From Acidobacteriaceae bacterium (GTDB lineage Bacteria; Acidobacteriota; Terriglobia; Terriglobales; Acidobacteriaceae), in contig PMYE01000112.1 of the NCBI GenBank assembly GCA_003171315.1, positions 1-36,177 of the forward strand: DNA of 36,177 nucleotides, in the 5' to 3' direction. The stretch's first letter is position 1. Each line of letters opens with the position of its first letter. This document shows positions 8,954 to 17,507 of this stretch, piece by piece. The notes beneath the pieces were generated by a model. It was not told where the DNA came from. It saw only the letters and a program-made list of their open reading frames with translations, and did not search any database. A program made the translations under genes and the position numbers.

Positions 8954-9081
8954 AAAGGCAGCTTCCAGCCATTCGCTCTTAGCTTTCAGATCGAACAGGT
9001 GGTGGGTGAGCGTGCTGCGCCCTCCCGGCACGCCGATCCGGCTTTTCCCTGGGGTTAAAAGATTCCGCCGCACTGCCGGTG

Positions 9082-9110
9082 TTCCCTGCCGCCGTGTGGG
9101 ATCGTATGAT
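9082..9110 (+). promoter_or_regulatory. Candidate promoter for the DUF4337 gene
   Basis: TATGAT (9105-9110) is a good -10 box with a 17-bp spacer from TTCCCT (9082-9087), a poor -35 match. It lies in the 224-bp gap between cysS and the DUF4337 gene. Prediction by eye only. Confidence 0.3.
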
Positions 9111-9177
9111 AAGTTCAGCTTTGTACCACAAGGTCTTCCCCTAAGCCCCCCAATTCAAGATGACGAGGCGCAACCCT

Positions 9178-9723
9178 ATGGATGCGAGCGAACTGCAGGA
9201 CTTCAAGGAGAATTTGGAGCAAGGAGCGCAGGAAGAGCAACTGCGGCCCGTCGCCTTTACGATGAGTGTGCTGGCCGTGCTACTGGCGGTAACAACGGTG
9301 ATGGGCGAGCGCACGCACGCGGACGCGATCATCAACCAGAACAAGGCCACCGATCAGTGGAATGAATACCAGGCGCAGAAGATCCGCGACTACGACACCC
9401 AATTGGCCACCGATCTGCTGAGCGTGGTTGCGCTCGACAACAAAGGCGCAACCGCCAAGATGACCAAGGCCTACACCGATCACGAGAAGAAATGGGCAGA
9501 GGAGCTGAAGCAGGATCAGGCAACTGCCGAGGCGCTGCAAGCCAGCGTGGACCAGGGAGAAGCGCGCTCGGACCGCTTCGATCTGGGCGAAGTGTTACTG
9601 GAGATCGGGCTGGTAATCACGTCGGTCACGCTGCTGACGCGGAGCCGCATTTATTGGTACCTGGGGATGGCATCCGCAGCCATCGGCGTCGCCGCGGGCG
9701 CGTCGGCCTTCTTTCTCAAGTAG
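9178..9723 (+). CDS. DUF4337 membrane protein
   Basis: A 181-residue protein matching the DUF4337 layout: an acidic N-terminus, one membrane helix near residues 25-43 (VAFTMSVLAVLLAVTTVMG), a soluble helical region of about 95 residues rich in Gln, Lys and Asp (QNKATDQWNEYQAQKIRDYD), and two C-terminal hydrophobic segments with YWYLGMASAAIGVAAGASA near the end. The soluble part may form a coiled coil. The ATG at 9178 has GAGG (9165-9168) 9 nt upstream; the earlier ATG at 9160 has no ribosome-binding site. Function is unknown for the family. The yraN gene follows 49 bp later. Confidence 0.8.
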   Translation: MDASELQDFKENLEQGAQEEQLRPVAFTMSVLAVLLAVTTVMGERTHADAIINQNKATDQWNEYQAQKIRDYDTQLATDLLSVVALDNKGATAKMTKAYTDHEKKWAEELKQDQATAEALQASVDQGEARSDRFDLGEVLLEIGLVITSVTLLTRSRIYWYLGMASAAIGVAAGASAFFLK

Positions 9724-9772
9724 CACGGCGCGATTTGCACCGTTTCCCCATCTGGACCGACAATGGTTGGCG

Positions 9773-10264
9773 ATGGGACGGGGAGCGCAATTGGGGACGG
9801 AATTTCTGGACAGGGCGCTGGCGGGCCTGGATTGGCTTGCGGCGCGCCGCGGCCGGTCAGCGGCCATGCCTCCACATCTGCGAACTGGCATCGAAGGCGA
9901 GGAAGCGGCGCGCTCCTATCTGCGGCGCAAGGGCTACACGATCGTTGCTTGGCGGTGGTCGGCCGGCAATCTTCCCGGCGACCTGGATCTGATCGCGTGG
10001 AAGGGACCGCTGCTGTGTTTTTTTGAAGTGAAGACCCGCACGGCCCACGACATGGCGCCGGCGGAAACCGCGATCGACTTCCACAAGCGGAACATTCTGC
10101 GCCGGCTGGCCCGCCAGTACATGCGCCAGCTGCCCAATAAAAGCACTCCGCAGGCGCGTTTCGATGTCGTCAGCGTGTATCTTGTGCCAGGGCAAAAGCG
10201 CGAGATCACGCACTTTGAAAACGCGTTTGGCTGGAGCGAGGCGCGGCGGGAAGAACGGATTTGA
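9773..10264 (+). CDS. YraN/UPF0102 family nuclease-like protein
   Basis: Small protein with the Holliday-junction-resolvase/endonuclease-like fold of UPF0102. The conserved core is present: GIEGEEAARSYLRRKGY, then PGDLDLIAW and LCFFEVKTRT, which supply the Asp and Glu-x-Lys acidic site of PD-(D/E)XK enzymes. FHKRNILRRLARQYM and RFDVVSVYL follow, as in typical members. The 163 residues include an N-terminal extension of about 40 residues before the core; family members are often about 120 residues. The start could therefore be the internal ATG near residue 33 (MPPHLRTGIEG). A role in DNA processing or uptake is suspected for the family but not established. Confidence 0.9.
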   Translation: MGRGAQLGTEFLDRALAGLDWLAARRGRSAAMPPHLRTGIEGEEAARSYLRRKGYTIVAWRWSAGNLPGDLDLIAWKGPLLCFFEVKTRTAHDMAPAETAIDFHKRNILRRLARQYMRQLPNKSTPQARFDVVSVYLVPGQKREITHFENAFGWSEARREERI

Positions 10265-10538
10265 GAGCAATGGTCTTGGGCGACGAACGATTCCGCCGAG
10301 GGGAAACATCGATGGAACGGCTTGGGAGCACGGGATCTTTGAGCAGGCGCCCGCGACGAGCCAGCCGACGCCCGCGCCGCCCGTCAATGGCACGCCGCCG
10401 GCAGCAACGCAATTCGACGGCAGTTCGCTGGCGGCGCTGAGTGCAGTTCGGGCAGCGGTTCTCGATGGCGAATGCCTGTCGATCAAGGCCGCAGGGATGC
10501 GCTATACTCCAGGGGCAGTCTGAAAGAGGAGGATGACG
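10265..10538 (+). promoter_or_regulatory. Leader region of the two-component operon
   Basis: No convincing gene is seen; the open frames here are arginine-rich or overlap yraN out of frame. TATACT (10503-10508) is a possible -10 box without a clear -35 partner. AGAGGAGG (10525-10532) is a very strong ribosome-binding site. It abuts the ATG at 10533 and sits 6 nt from the ATG at 10539, so it decides for 10539 as the start of the next gene. Confidence 0.45.
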
Positions 10539-11060
10539 ATGCGTTTGCAGGCGATGGCGAAGGTTGTGGCCGGCGCGGCGATCATGGCGGCGCTGGGAGC
10601 CTCAGGCTGGTTGACGGCACAGACCGGCGTGAATACCGTGCTGAAAGCGGCCGACCTTGTGAAGCTATTTCCGGCTTCAGTGTATTACTGCGGGCAAAGC
10701 GCGCCCGCGCAGTTGCGCAACTCCGGCGGCGTGAAGTTTGCCGATGGCCATTACGTGCTGGCCAGCCTGGTGGACACCAGCGGTTACTCGACGGGAGTGG
10801 CAGCGAAGTACCAGGGATACCTGATCGCCGAAGTTCCGATCGAGATCGACGGGAAGCATTTGCCTGCGGGCGCCTACGGCTTCGGCTTTGTGGCAGGCGA
10901 TAAATTTCTGGTTACAGACCTGGGCGGCAACGACGTGTTCACGGCGCACTCGGCGCCGGATGCAGCCTTGCAGCGGCCGCGTCCGTTGCAGGTGACCGTA
11001 AATCCTGCCGGCGGCTTTCGCCTTTACGCCGGGCGCAACTACGTGCAGTTTGACCGGTAA
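10539..11060 (+). CDS. Small exported protein, paralogue of the one at 14739-15272
   Basis: 173-residue protein with a signal peptide (MRLQAMAKVVAGAAIMAALG, cleavage near LTAQT). I do not recognise a named domain. The mature part contains GYSTGVAAKYQGYLI, then VPIEID, then LPAGAYGFGF and a final RLYAGRNYVQF. The same order occurs in the exported protein at 14739: GYSAEGKYSHYLI, APVQIG, LKPGEYAFGW, IQIGRFGIAY. The two therefore look like diverged copies. It precedes the histidine kinase by 5 bp and is surely co-transcribed with it. An accessory role in sensing, or a function controlled by the two-component pair, is inference. Mostly beta structure is expected. Confidence 0.78.
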   Translation: MRLQAMAKVVAGAAIMAALGASGWLTAQTGVNTVLKAADLVKLFPASVYYCGQSAPAQLRNSGGVKFADGHYVLASLVDTSGYSTGVAAKYQGYLIAEVPIEIDGKHLPAGAYGFGFVAGDKFLVTDLGGNDVFTAHSAPDAALQRPRPLQVTVNPAGGFRLYAGRNYVQFDR

Positions 11061-11065
11061 GGCGA

Positions 11066-14000
11066 ATGGCTGTGGGCTTCAGCCGGCCAGGCTTCCGCGA
11101 GAGAGGTTCCTTGCGGCCCGCACGGATGAGGGGCCTGCTCTCGGGAATCCTCAAGTGCGCGGCCGCCGTCTTGCTTGCGGGCTGCACAGCCGCCGCAGCG
11201 GTTGCGCTGGAGCCTTCCACACCGCTTGCAAATTACAGCCGGCAGGCATGGGCCATGGAGAATGGCCTTCCGCAGAATACTGTCCAGGCGCTGGCGCAGA
11301 CACGGGATGGGTTTCTCTGGCTGGGGACCGAAGCGGGCCTGGTGCGGTTTGACGGGGTTGAATTCCAAACCTATGACCGCAATTCCAGTCCGGCCTTGCC
11401 AGGCAACGATATTCGCTGCCTGCAGGAAAGCCGGGACGGGGCGCTATGGATTGGAACCAACGCGGGGCTGGCGCGGTGGAAGGACGGGACGGTCAGGGCG
11501 TTCACGACGAATGACGGGCTACCTGCCAACGGGATTCTGGCGCTGGTTGACATCGGGAACGGGACAGTCGGGGTGTGGACGGAACAGGGCCCGGCGCAGC
11601 AGGCAGGAGAGCGGTTCGAGGCGGTGAGGAATGTGGATGCGTTTCCCCGCACCACACTGCCATCGACGGACGAGTATCCAGGAGCAGTTGTATTCGAAGA
11701 AAAATTGCCAAATGGCATTCTTGCGATGGGCGGCCGAAGCAGCCTGGATTTCGTTCAGGGTAAAGAGCGCCCACACAGCGTACTGCACCTCAGCGTGGGT
11801 AGGGAGCTGCCCGGCAGCCGGATCCAGGCAATATTCGCCGACCGGGAGAATGCGCTGTGGATTGGCACTAACGCCGGGCTGGTGCGGTGGGAGAGCGGCA
11901 AGGCCGAACGCTTTCCGATTACCGATCCCCTTGCCACCACTTCGATTCTCGCGCTGATGGAAGACCGCGAAGGCAACCTGTGGGTGGGCACGGAAACCGA
12001 CGGACTGGACATCCTGCGCGATCAGCGCTTCAGGACTTTGGACACGCGGGAGGGACTGTCTTCAGACCGCATCACTACCGTGGTGGAAGACGGGGGCGGA
12101 ACGCTGTGGGTGGGAACCCAGGGGGACGGCGTGAACGCCCTGCGCCGCGAGGCTGGCGTAGAGGGCCAGCGCGTCGCGCGCTCTCTTTCGGTGGCCAATG
12201 GCCTGGCCAGCAATGTGATTCTGTCGCTGGCCGCGGCGCCCCATGGCGACCTGTGGGTGGGCACGCCCGATGGGCTGAACCGGATTCACGGAAACCGGGT
12301 GGACACATTTACTTCAGCCGACGGGCTGCCCGACGATTTTATCCGCTCGCTGCTGGTGGACGCCGACGGGTCGCTGTGGATCGGCACCAGGCGCGGGCTG
12401 ACGCACTGGGCGGCGGAAGACGGCGGATTGAGCGCCGCGCATTCCGGCGCACGGATGAAGACGTACACGCAGGCGAGCGGTCTGGGCAGCGACCTGGTGG
12501 GCGCGATGGCTCGAGACGTGAAGGGCGACCTGTGGGTGGCGACGCTGGCCGGGTTGTCGCGGCTGCACAGCGGCACAATCTCGAACTTCACCACGGCAAA
12601 CGGGCTTTCGAGCAATGTGGTGACGGCGCTGCTGCCCCGCGCCGATGGGACGCTGCTGATCGGGACGCAGGACCATGGCTGGGACGTATGGGACGGGCGC
12701 AAATTCTCCGCGGGAATGCATAGCGGCCTTGAGCAGACTACGATTCGCGCCATCCTGGACGATGGCGGTGGACATCTGTGGTTTGCGACGGGCGATGGCA
12801 TTGCGCGCTGCGACTGCACGGAGATGGAGGGAACTGACCCCGCGCCGGGCTGCTCGCACTGGATGGAATTTGGGACCGCCGATGGACTGCGCAGCCGGGA
12901 GACGGCGACCAACAGCCACCCTTCGGCCTGGCGATCGCGCGATGGGCATTTGTGGTTTGCGACACCGAAGGGATTGGTGGAGGTGGACCCGGCGCACTTC
13001 CCCGTGAACATGCTGCCCCCTCCGGTGGCGCTGGAGCGGTTCCAGGTGGACGACGTGGCTCAACCGTTGCAGGCGCCGGGCTCCTGGCTGAAGGTACAGG
13101 CCGGACATGTCCACTTCGAGTTCGACTACGCCGGATTGAGTTTTGTGGCGCCGCAGAAGGTGCGCTACCGTTATATGCTCGAGGGCTTCGACCACGGCTG
13201 GACCGAGGCCGGGACGCGGCGCACCGCCTATTACACGAATATTCCGCCAGGGCGGTACACCTTCCGCGTGCAGGCGGCCAACAACGATGGCCTTTGGAAC
13301 ACGGCCGGCGCGGCGCTCAGCTTCGATTTGCGGCCGCATTTTTATCAGACCATATGGTTCTATTTGCTGCTGCTGGCAGCCGTAGCGGGAGCGGTTGTGC
13401 TGCTGTTGAGGCTGCGGCTGCGCCGGGCGGAGCGGGAGTTTCGCGTGGTGCTGGGCGAGCGCGGCCGGATCGCGCGCGAGATTCACGACACGCTGGCGCA
13501 GGGCTACGTGGGCGTATCGGTCCAGTTAGAGGTTCTGTCGGAGTTGTTGCGCCGGCACAAGATGGAAGATGCGGCCAAACAACTCGACCAGACACGCGAG
13601 TATGTGCGCCATGGGCTCGCCGACGCGCGGCAGTCCATCTGGGCTCTGCGCACGCAGGATGTGGGCGAGACCACGCTGCCGGTGAAACTACGGCGCATGG
13701 CGGAAGCGGCCGGAGGCGAGGGGCTGGCCGCCCGGTTCAGTCTTTTTGGGGCTTATCGCCCGCTACCGGCGGAAACCGAGCGGGAGTTGCTGCGCGTGGC
13801 GCAGGAGGCCATCCATAATGTAAAGAAGCACGCCGGGGCGAGCGAACTATGGGTGCAACTGGAGTACGGCCCGGAGACGGTCGCGATCGAGGTTCGCGAT
13901 AATGGAAGAGGAGGCGCCCTGGAGGCGGCGGCAGAGCTTTCGCCGGGGCACTTTGGGCTGACCGGAATGAGAGAGCGCGCGGCGGCGATCGGTGGGGCGC

Positions 14001-14095
14001 TGGAAGTGAGCAGTGCGGCGGGCGCGGGCACCACGGTCCGGTTAAGCGCGCCGGCGCGAGGTGAAATGAGCGAACAGATGGAGGCACGCCTGTGA
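11066..14095 (+). CDS. Reg_prop/Y_Y_Y sensor histidine kinase
   Basis: Membrane sensor kinase of 1009 residues with a large periplasmic input domain. From about residue 60 to 660 there are about 12-13 Reg_prop repeats (LWIGTNAGL, LWVGTETDG, LWVGTPDGL and similar), enough for two seven-bladed propellers, followed by a Y_Y_Y domain (about 676-746). A single membrane helix (about 761-786) leads to a HisKA_3 dimerisation helix with the phospho-acceptor His807 in AREIHDTLAQ. The HATPase_c domain (about 905-1000) has an N-box (AIHNVKKHA), DNGRG and GLTGMRER. The N-terminus contains LLAGC, a possible lipobox, if translation starts at the internal ATG 11126. The same layout is used by Bacteroides polysaccharide sensors, but the ligand here is unknown. 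The stop overlaps the regulator start by 4 bp. Confidence 0.95.
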   Translation: MAVGFSRPGFRERGSLRPARMRGLLSGILKCAAAVLLAGCTAAAAVALEPSTPLANYSRQAWAMENGLPQNTVQALAQTRDGFLWLGTEAGLVRFDGVEFQTYDRNSSPALPGNDIRCLQESRDGALWIGTNAGLARWKDGTVRAFTTNDGLPANGILALVDIGNGTVGVWTEQGPAQQAGERFEAVRNVDAFPRTTLPSTDEYPGAVVFEEKLPNGILAMGGRSSLDFVQGKERPHSVLHLSVGRELPGSRIQAIFADRENALWIGTNAGLVRWESGKAERFPITDPLATTSILALMEDREGNLWVGTETDGLDILRDQRFRTLDTREGLSSDRITTVVEDGGGTLWVGTQGDGVNALRREAGVEGQRVARSLSVANGLASNVILSLAAAPHGDLWVGTPDGLNRIHGNRVDTFTSADGLPDDFIRSLLVDADGSLWIGTRRGLTHWAAEDGGLSAAHSGARMKTYTQASGLGSDLVGAMARDVKGDLWVATLAGLSRLHSGTISNFTTANGLSSNVVTALLPRADGTLLIGTQDHGWDVWDGRKFSAGMHSGLEQTTIRAILDDGGGHLWFATGDGIARCDCTEMEGTDPAPGCSHWMEFGTADGLRSRETATNSHPSAWRSRDGHLWFATPKGLVEVDPAHFPVNMLPPPVALERFQVDDVAQPLQAPGSWLKVQAGHVHFEFDYAGLSFVAPQKVRYRYMLEGFDHGWTEAGTRRTAYYTNIPPGRYTFRVQAANNDGLWNTAGAALSFDLRPHFYQTIWFYLLLLAAVAGAVVLLLRLRLRRAEREFRVVLGERGRIAREIHDTLAQGYVGVSVQLEVLSELLRRHKMEDAAKQLDQTREYVRHGLADARQSIWALRTQDVGETTLPVKLRRMAEAAGGEGLAARFSLFGAYRPLPAETERELLRVAQEAIHNVKKHAGASELWVQLEYGPETVAIEVRDNGRGGALEAAAELSPGHFGLTGMRERAAAIGGALEVSSAAGAGTTVRLSAPARGEMSEQMEARL

Positions 14096-14742
14096 GCGCG
14101 GAATCGATTCGAGTGCTGATTGTCGAGGACCACAACGTGGTTCGCCAGGGACTGGCGGCGCTGCTGAATGTGGCGGGAGGCCTGGAGGTGGTGGGCGAGG
14201 CCGCCGACGGCGTAGAGGCCATCGCGCAGTTTCGCAAGCTCCAGCCCGATATCACCCTGGTCGACTTGCGGTTGCCGAGGATGAGCGGCGTGGACGTGAT
14301 CGAGCGCATCCGCATGGAGACGCCTCAGGCGCGGTTCATCGTGCTCACCACGTACGACGGCGACGAAGACATCTACCGCGCGCTGAAGGCAGGCGCCCGG
14401 GCGTATTTGCTTAAAGGAATGACCAGCGAGGATCTGATCCGGACCATTCGCGCGGTACATGCGGGCAAATCGCATATTCCGCCGGCGATCGCCGAACGGC
14501 TGGCCGAGCGCATGGGAGCCCAGGAGCTGACTCCGCGGGAGTTCGACGTGCTGGAGCAGATCGTACACGGCAAGAGCAACAAGGAGATAGCAACCGAGCT
14601 GGAGGTTACAGAGGCGACCGTGAAGACGCACATCAACAGCCTGCTGGGCAAGCTGGGAGTGACGGACCGGACACAGGCGACCACTGCGGCCATTCAGCGA
14701 GGCATTGTTCCACTCGAATCGTTAAGAAAGCCAAAACCATGA
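14092..14742 (+). CDS. NarL/LuxR-type response regulator
   Basis: DNA-binding partner of the preceding kinase, 216 residues. The receiver domain (about 5-120) shows acidic residues Glu12/Asp13, phospho-acceptor Asp58 (LVDLRLPRMSG), Thr86/Thr87 and Lys108 (YLLKG). The C-terminal LuxR helix-turn-helix has LTPREFDVLEQI and GKSNKEIATELEVTEATVKTHI. The GTG start lies inside the kinase stop (GTGA overlap), so expression is translationally coupled at fixed stoichiometry. The kinase HisKA_3 type and the NarL receiver type are the usual cognate pairing. Targets are not visible here; autoregulation of the operon from a site in 10265-10538 would be the simplest guess. Confidence 0.97.
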   Translation: MSAESIRVLIVEDHNVVRQGLAALLNVAGGLEVVGEAADGVEAIAQFRKLQPDITLVDLRLPRMSGVDVIERIRMETPQARFIVLTTYDGDEDIYRALKAGARAYLLKGMTSEDLIRTIRAVHAGKSHIPPAIAERLAERMGAQELTPREFDVLEQIVHGKSNKEIATELEVTEATVKTHINSLLGKLGVTDRTQATTAAIQRGIVPLESLRKPKP

Positions 14743-15272
14743 CCAGAAGAACAATCCAATGCGCGGCTTTGTGCGCAGTCTGTCTAGCGTTGCCGGCGCT
14801 TCGGGCGCAGGCGCAAAAGACGGCGTGGCGGCAGGCCACGCAGGCGGAACTAGCGTCGGTGTTGCCATCGCGGGCTCCGGTAGAGAACGAGCATATCGAG
14901 ACGGAGATGCGAACGGCGTCGGGAATCGTGGATGAGCATGGACGCTTCATTGCGGGGGTGGTGCTGATTACGGCCGGGTACTCGGCGGAAGGCAAGTACT
15001 CTCACTACCTGATTGTGCAGGCGCCGGTGCAAATTGGAAGCGTCTTCCTGAAGCCTGGCGAGTATGCCTTTGGATGGACCCGCGAAAACGGGGGAGATGC
15101 GCTGCGTGTTCATTTCAACCGTGCGGCGACTGGGGCGTTGGTGGGAACTACCGATGCACACTGGATCGCGGGCTCGACGCGCGTCGAGAGCCTGCACATC
15201 TGGCCGCCGGAAGAAAAGGCGCTGATTCAGATCGGGCGGTTTGGAATTGCCTACAAGTTAGGCGACGTATAA
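14739..15272 (+). CDS. Small exported protein, paralogue of the one at 10539-11060
   Basis: 177-residue exported protein. The signal peptide (MTRRTIQCAALCAVCLALPA) is followed by a likely cleavage at RAQAQ. Its ATG overlaps the regulator stop (ATGA), so it is the last gene of the coupled set. The mature protein shares the block order GYS..KY..YLI, P.QI, L..GEY.FG and a terminal IGRFGIAY with the first gene of the operon. A basic/aromatic stretch, TRVESLHIWPPEEK, comes before the end. I recognise no catalytic motif. Its place bracketing the kinase/regulator pair with a relative suggests both belong to the same sensing or response unit. Confidence 0.78.
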   Translation: MTRRTIQCAALCAVCLALPALRAQAQKTAWRQATQAELASVLPSRAPVENEHIETEMRTASGIVDEHGRFIAGVVLITAGYSAEGKYSHYLIVQAPVQIGSVFLKPGEYAFGWTRENGGDALRVHFNRAATGALVGTTDAHWIAGSTRVESLHIWPPEEKALIQIGRFGIAYKLGDV

Positions 15273-15384
15273 CAGCAAAACGCAGGCCGGCGGACCCAGG
15301 TTTTTTCGCCGCCCGCCATCCTTCACGGAGAAGACGGGGAACAGCACCCGCCCGGACAGGAACCGAGGCGGGCGCTGCCGCGCG

Positions 15385-15627
15385 CTAGAACAACAGACGC
15401 GTAGTGATCGCAATTTCGTGGTTGTAGCTGTGGAAGGCGCTGGTCGCGATCTGCTCTCCGGCACCCACGCAAACCGCGAGGCGTCTCTCCGGCTGCTCAA
15501 CGTGGATTTTGAGTGCATACAGACGTCCGGGCCAGGCAAGGGCCATGTCCTTGCCATCGTAGGAACCCCCTGAAGAACTTGCAACTGGCTTCGAGTTCCG
15601 GCCATCGCGGAATCGTAGAATATCCAA
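15385..15627 (-). pseudogene. Possible remnant of an outer-membrane beta-barrel C-terminus
   Basis: An 80-codon open frame on the minus strand ends in AFHSYNHEIAITTRLLF followed by a stop. Alternating hydrophobic residues and a terminal Phe are the usual signature of the last strand of an outer-membrane barrel. The upstream part does not look like barrel sequence and there is no signal peptide. It lies just downstream of the intact barrel gene at 15669-17507, on the same strand. It could be the tail of a decayed neighbour, or chance. The remaining bases of the 15273-15668 gap show nothing else. Confidence 0.3.
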
Positions 15628-15668
15628 CAGAATTCGCGATCATGAAGCAGGGCGCCAGCCGACAGGCA

Positions 15669-17507
15669 TCACTTCCCCGAAGTGCCTCGCTGCTTTGAGC
15701 CCCACTTATACACAAATTCGACGTATCCGAATTGTGTGTTTCGGTCCGTGGGATAGATCGCCGCAACCACGGTCTTTCCCTGGATGTAGCCATAGTAGAA
15801 GTTGAGCGCAACATTCTTTGAAGCCTGCCAGTCAGCGCTAATGTCGGAGACGGTAGCCAATGACGTTGCCCCGTTTGACGGACGGCCCGTGTACCCGAAG
15901 ACCTTGTTGTCGAAAGCGCCCCCTCCCAAATACCAAAGATCGTGGGCCGAGGTCAGCTGCAACCAGTGAAGGTCAGCACGCAGGGCGAGTTGCTTCGCCG
16001 GCTTGTCGATGACCTGCACGAACTCGTCTTTGTTGTTCATTAAGTTGTAGAAGGGGGTACGGGCGTACAGCCGCGGCGTGGTCAGCACCTGGAAGAAGGT
16101 GTTATGTGTGCCGTCGCTGTTATTGTCGTCTCCGCTTGACCGGAACCAGCCGCCACGCAGCCACGGCGACGAGGAAACCCTGGTCAGTTGGTATCCGCCT
16201 TCCACCGCGGCCGCATTGGCGCTGTGGCTCAGTTCGCCCCAGCTCCCGTTCTGCCCCACCCCCCAGAAGAGAAAATCGAATTGGCCTGGCCCAGCGGGAA
16301 TGTCCGCCAGCAAATCGCCTCCAAAGGTCCCAATCCGAATATTTCCGTGATCGGACGAGCGCACCGCCGCGGCGCGATTGTCTGTCTTGGTGACATAGGT
16401 TCGGCCATCGTGAAAGCCAATTCCGAAGAGCCGCCAGAGTACATGCCCTTTTAGCTCCGATCGGGTGAACGCGAGGTACTGAAGATCTACATTCAGTTCC
16501 GGGTTGCCATTCATATTGAAGACGCCCTGGTCGGAGCGCGCCGCCATGGCGGTAACGTTCCACGGGCCGGAACCGAAGTGCGCGTCGAGTCCATCAAAGC
16601 TGCGCTGCGCGTTTGAGAAGCCGAAGTTGGCGATCAAGCGCTGGCTTATCCGGTTGGTTTGCAGCCAGCCGATGGTGGAATTCCTTGGCTGCGTCTCGAG
16701 GCCGTCGAAGAACTCAAAGCGTCCCATGCGAATGCTACCGCTCGCGCCGTTATACCGAAGATAGCCTTGCTTCAGAAACGCCGCAGCAGGTTCGGTGTTG
16801 TTGTTCGCGGCATAATAGGTCCCGCCCAAGCCCAATTGGCCCTGTGCGCTGACGGAAGAAACTGCGTTGTTGGGGACATCGAGGACCGCGGGCTGAGACA
16901 GCTCAAGCGCCCAGTCCCATCGATGGATGCGCTGCGCCATGCCGACTCGCAAAAGCGACTGAACGTAGCTGTATGCATTCTCATAGGGCGGCGCCGCAAA
17001 CCACTGCCAGGCATCCATGCGTGTGCGGTCGTACACGGATACGCTGATTGGCGAGCCGCTTACCTGAGCCGATTGTGTGGGGGCAGCAGCGGCTGACGTG
17101 CCGAGATGGCTCTTGGCCTCTGCAGGCGTGGCGTCATCGAAAGGGAGACGGTATTTGAAAAGGAAAGACGTGTCGCCTGCGCCTTTGGCGACGGCGGGCA
17201 CGCTGTGCTCGAGATAGGGCGGGAAATTGATGTCCAGCTCCGTATTCGCAAGCGGGATGAGGTTAAGGCCTTTGCCGCCGTCGAGGTTCCAGGTTTGCAC
17301 GCGGTTGGAAGCGGTTTGGTGGAGGAAATCGGTCCGCGCCACCTGGATGAGGCCGACATAGCCGGTGATGAGGGGCGGAGGCCATGCGGGCTGCACGGAC
17401 TGGGTCGCGCTGGCGCGCTGCTCCCAGCGGCAGATGAATCCGTCCTGGGCTAGAAGGAGTGGTGAAGATACAAGAAGAGCTAACAAGAGAAGGGATGTAC
17501 GCTGCAC
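15669..17507 (-). CDS. Outer-membrane beta-barrel protein (alginate-export-like porin)
   Basis: 612-residue outer-membrane protein. The GTG start (17507-17505) has GAGG a few bases upstream and opens a signal peptide (MQRTSLLLLALLVSSPLLLA, cleaved after LAQ). After a first region of about 110 residues with YVGLIQVARTDFLHQTAS, the stretch from about residue 160 onward resembles the alginate-export porin family. It has LLRVGMAQRIHRWDWALELSQP, GYLRYNGASGSIRMGRFEFFDG and many amphipathic strands ending in TQFGYVEFVYKWG. It probably forms a substrate channel. The last residue is Lys rather than the usual aromatic. Neighbours give no substrate clue. Its base composition looks somewhat less GC-biased than the flanking genes, which may indicate transfer. 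Confidence 0.8.
   Translation of the reverse strand: MQRTSLLLLALLVSSPLLLAQDGFICRWEQRASATQSVQPAWPPPLITGYVGLIQVARTDFLHQTASNRVQTWNLDGGKGLNLIPLANTELDINFPPYLEHSVPAVAKGAGDTSFLFKYRLPFDDATPAEAKSHLGTSAAAAPTQSAQVSGSPISVSVYDRTRMDAWQWFAAPPYENAYSYVQSLLRVGMAQRIHRWDWALELSQPAVLDVPNNAVSSVSAQGQLGLGGTYYAANNNTEPAAAFLKQGYLRYNGASGSIRMGRFEFFDGLETQPRNSTIGWLQTNRISQRLIANFGFSNAQRSFDGLDAHFGSGPWNVTAMAARSDQGVFNMNGNPELNVDLQYLAFTRSELKGHVLWRLFGIGFHDGRTYVTKTDNRAAAVRSSDHGNIRIGTFGGDLLADIPAGPGQFDFLFWGVGQNGSWGELSHSANAAAVEGGYQLTRVSSSPWLRGGWFRSSGDDNNSDGTHNTFFQVLTTPRLYARTPFYNLMNNKDEFVQVIDKPAKQLALRADLHWLQLTSAHDLWYLGGGAFDNKVFGYTGRPSNGATSLATVSDISADWQASKNVALNFYYGYIQGKTVVAAIYPTDRNTQFGYVEFVYKWGSKQRGTSGK

Noticed and set aside
10164-10523. 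119-codon frame overlapping the end of yraN
   Set aside because: Overlaps yraN by 100 bases out of frame, with no ribosome-binding site or recognisable domain; the Pro/Ala-rich part is probably chance.
15280-15370. Rho-independent terminator after the two-component operon
   Set aside because: A TTTTTT run is present but lies inside the loop between G/C-rich blocks rather than after a stem.
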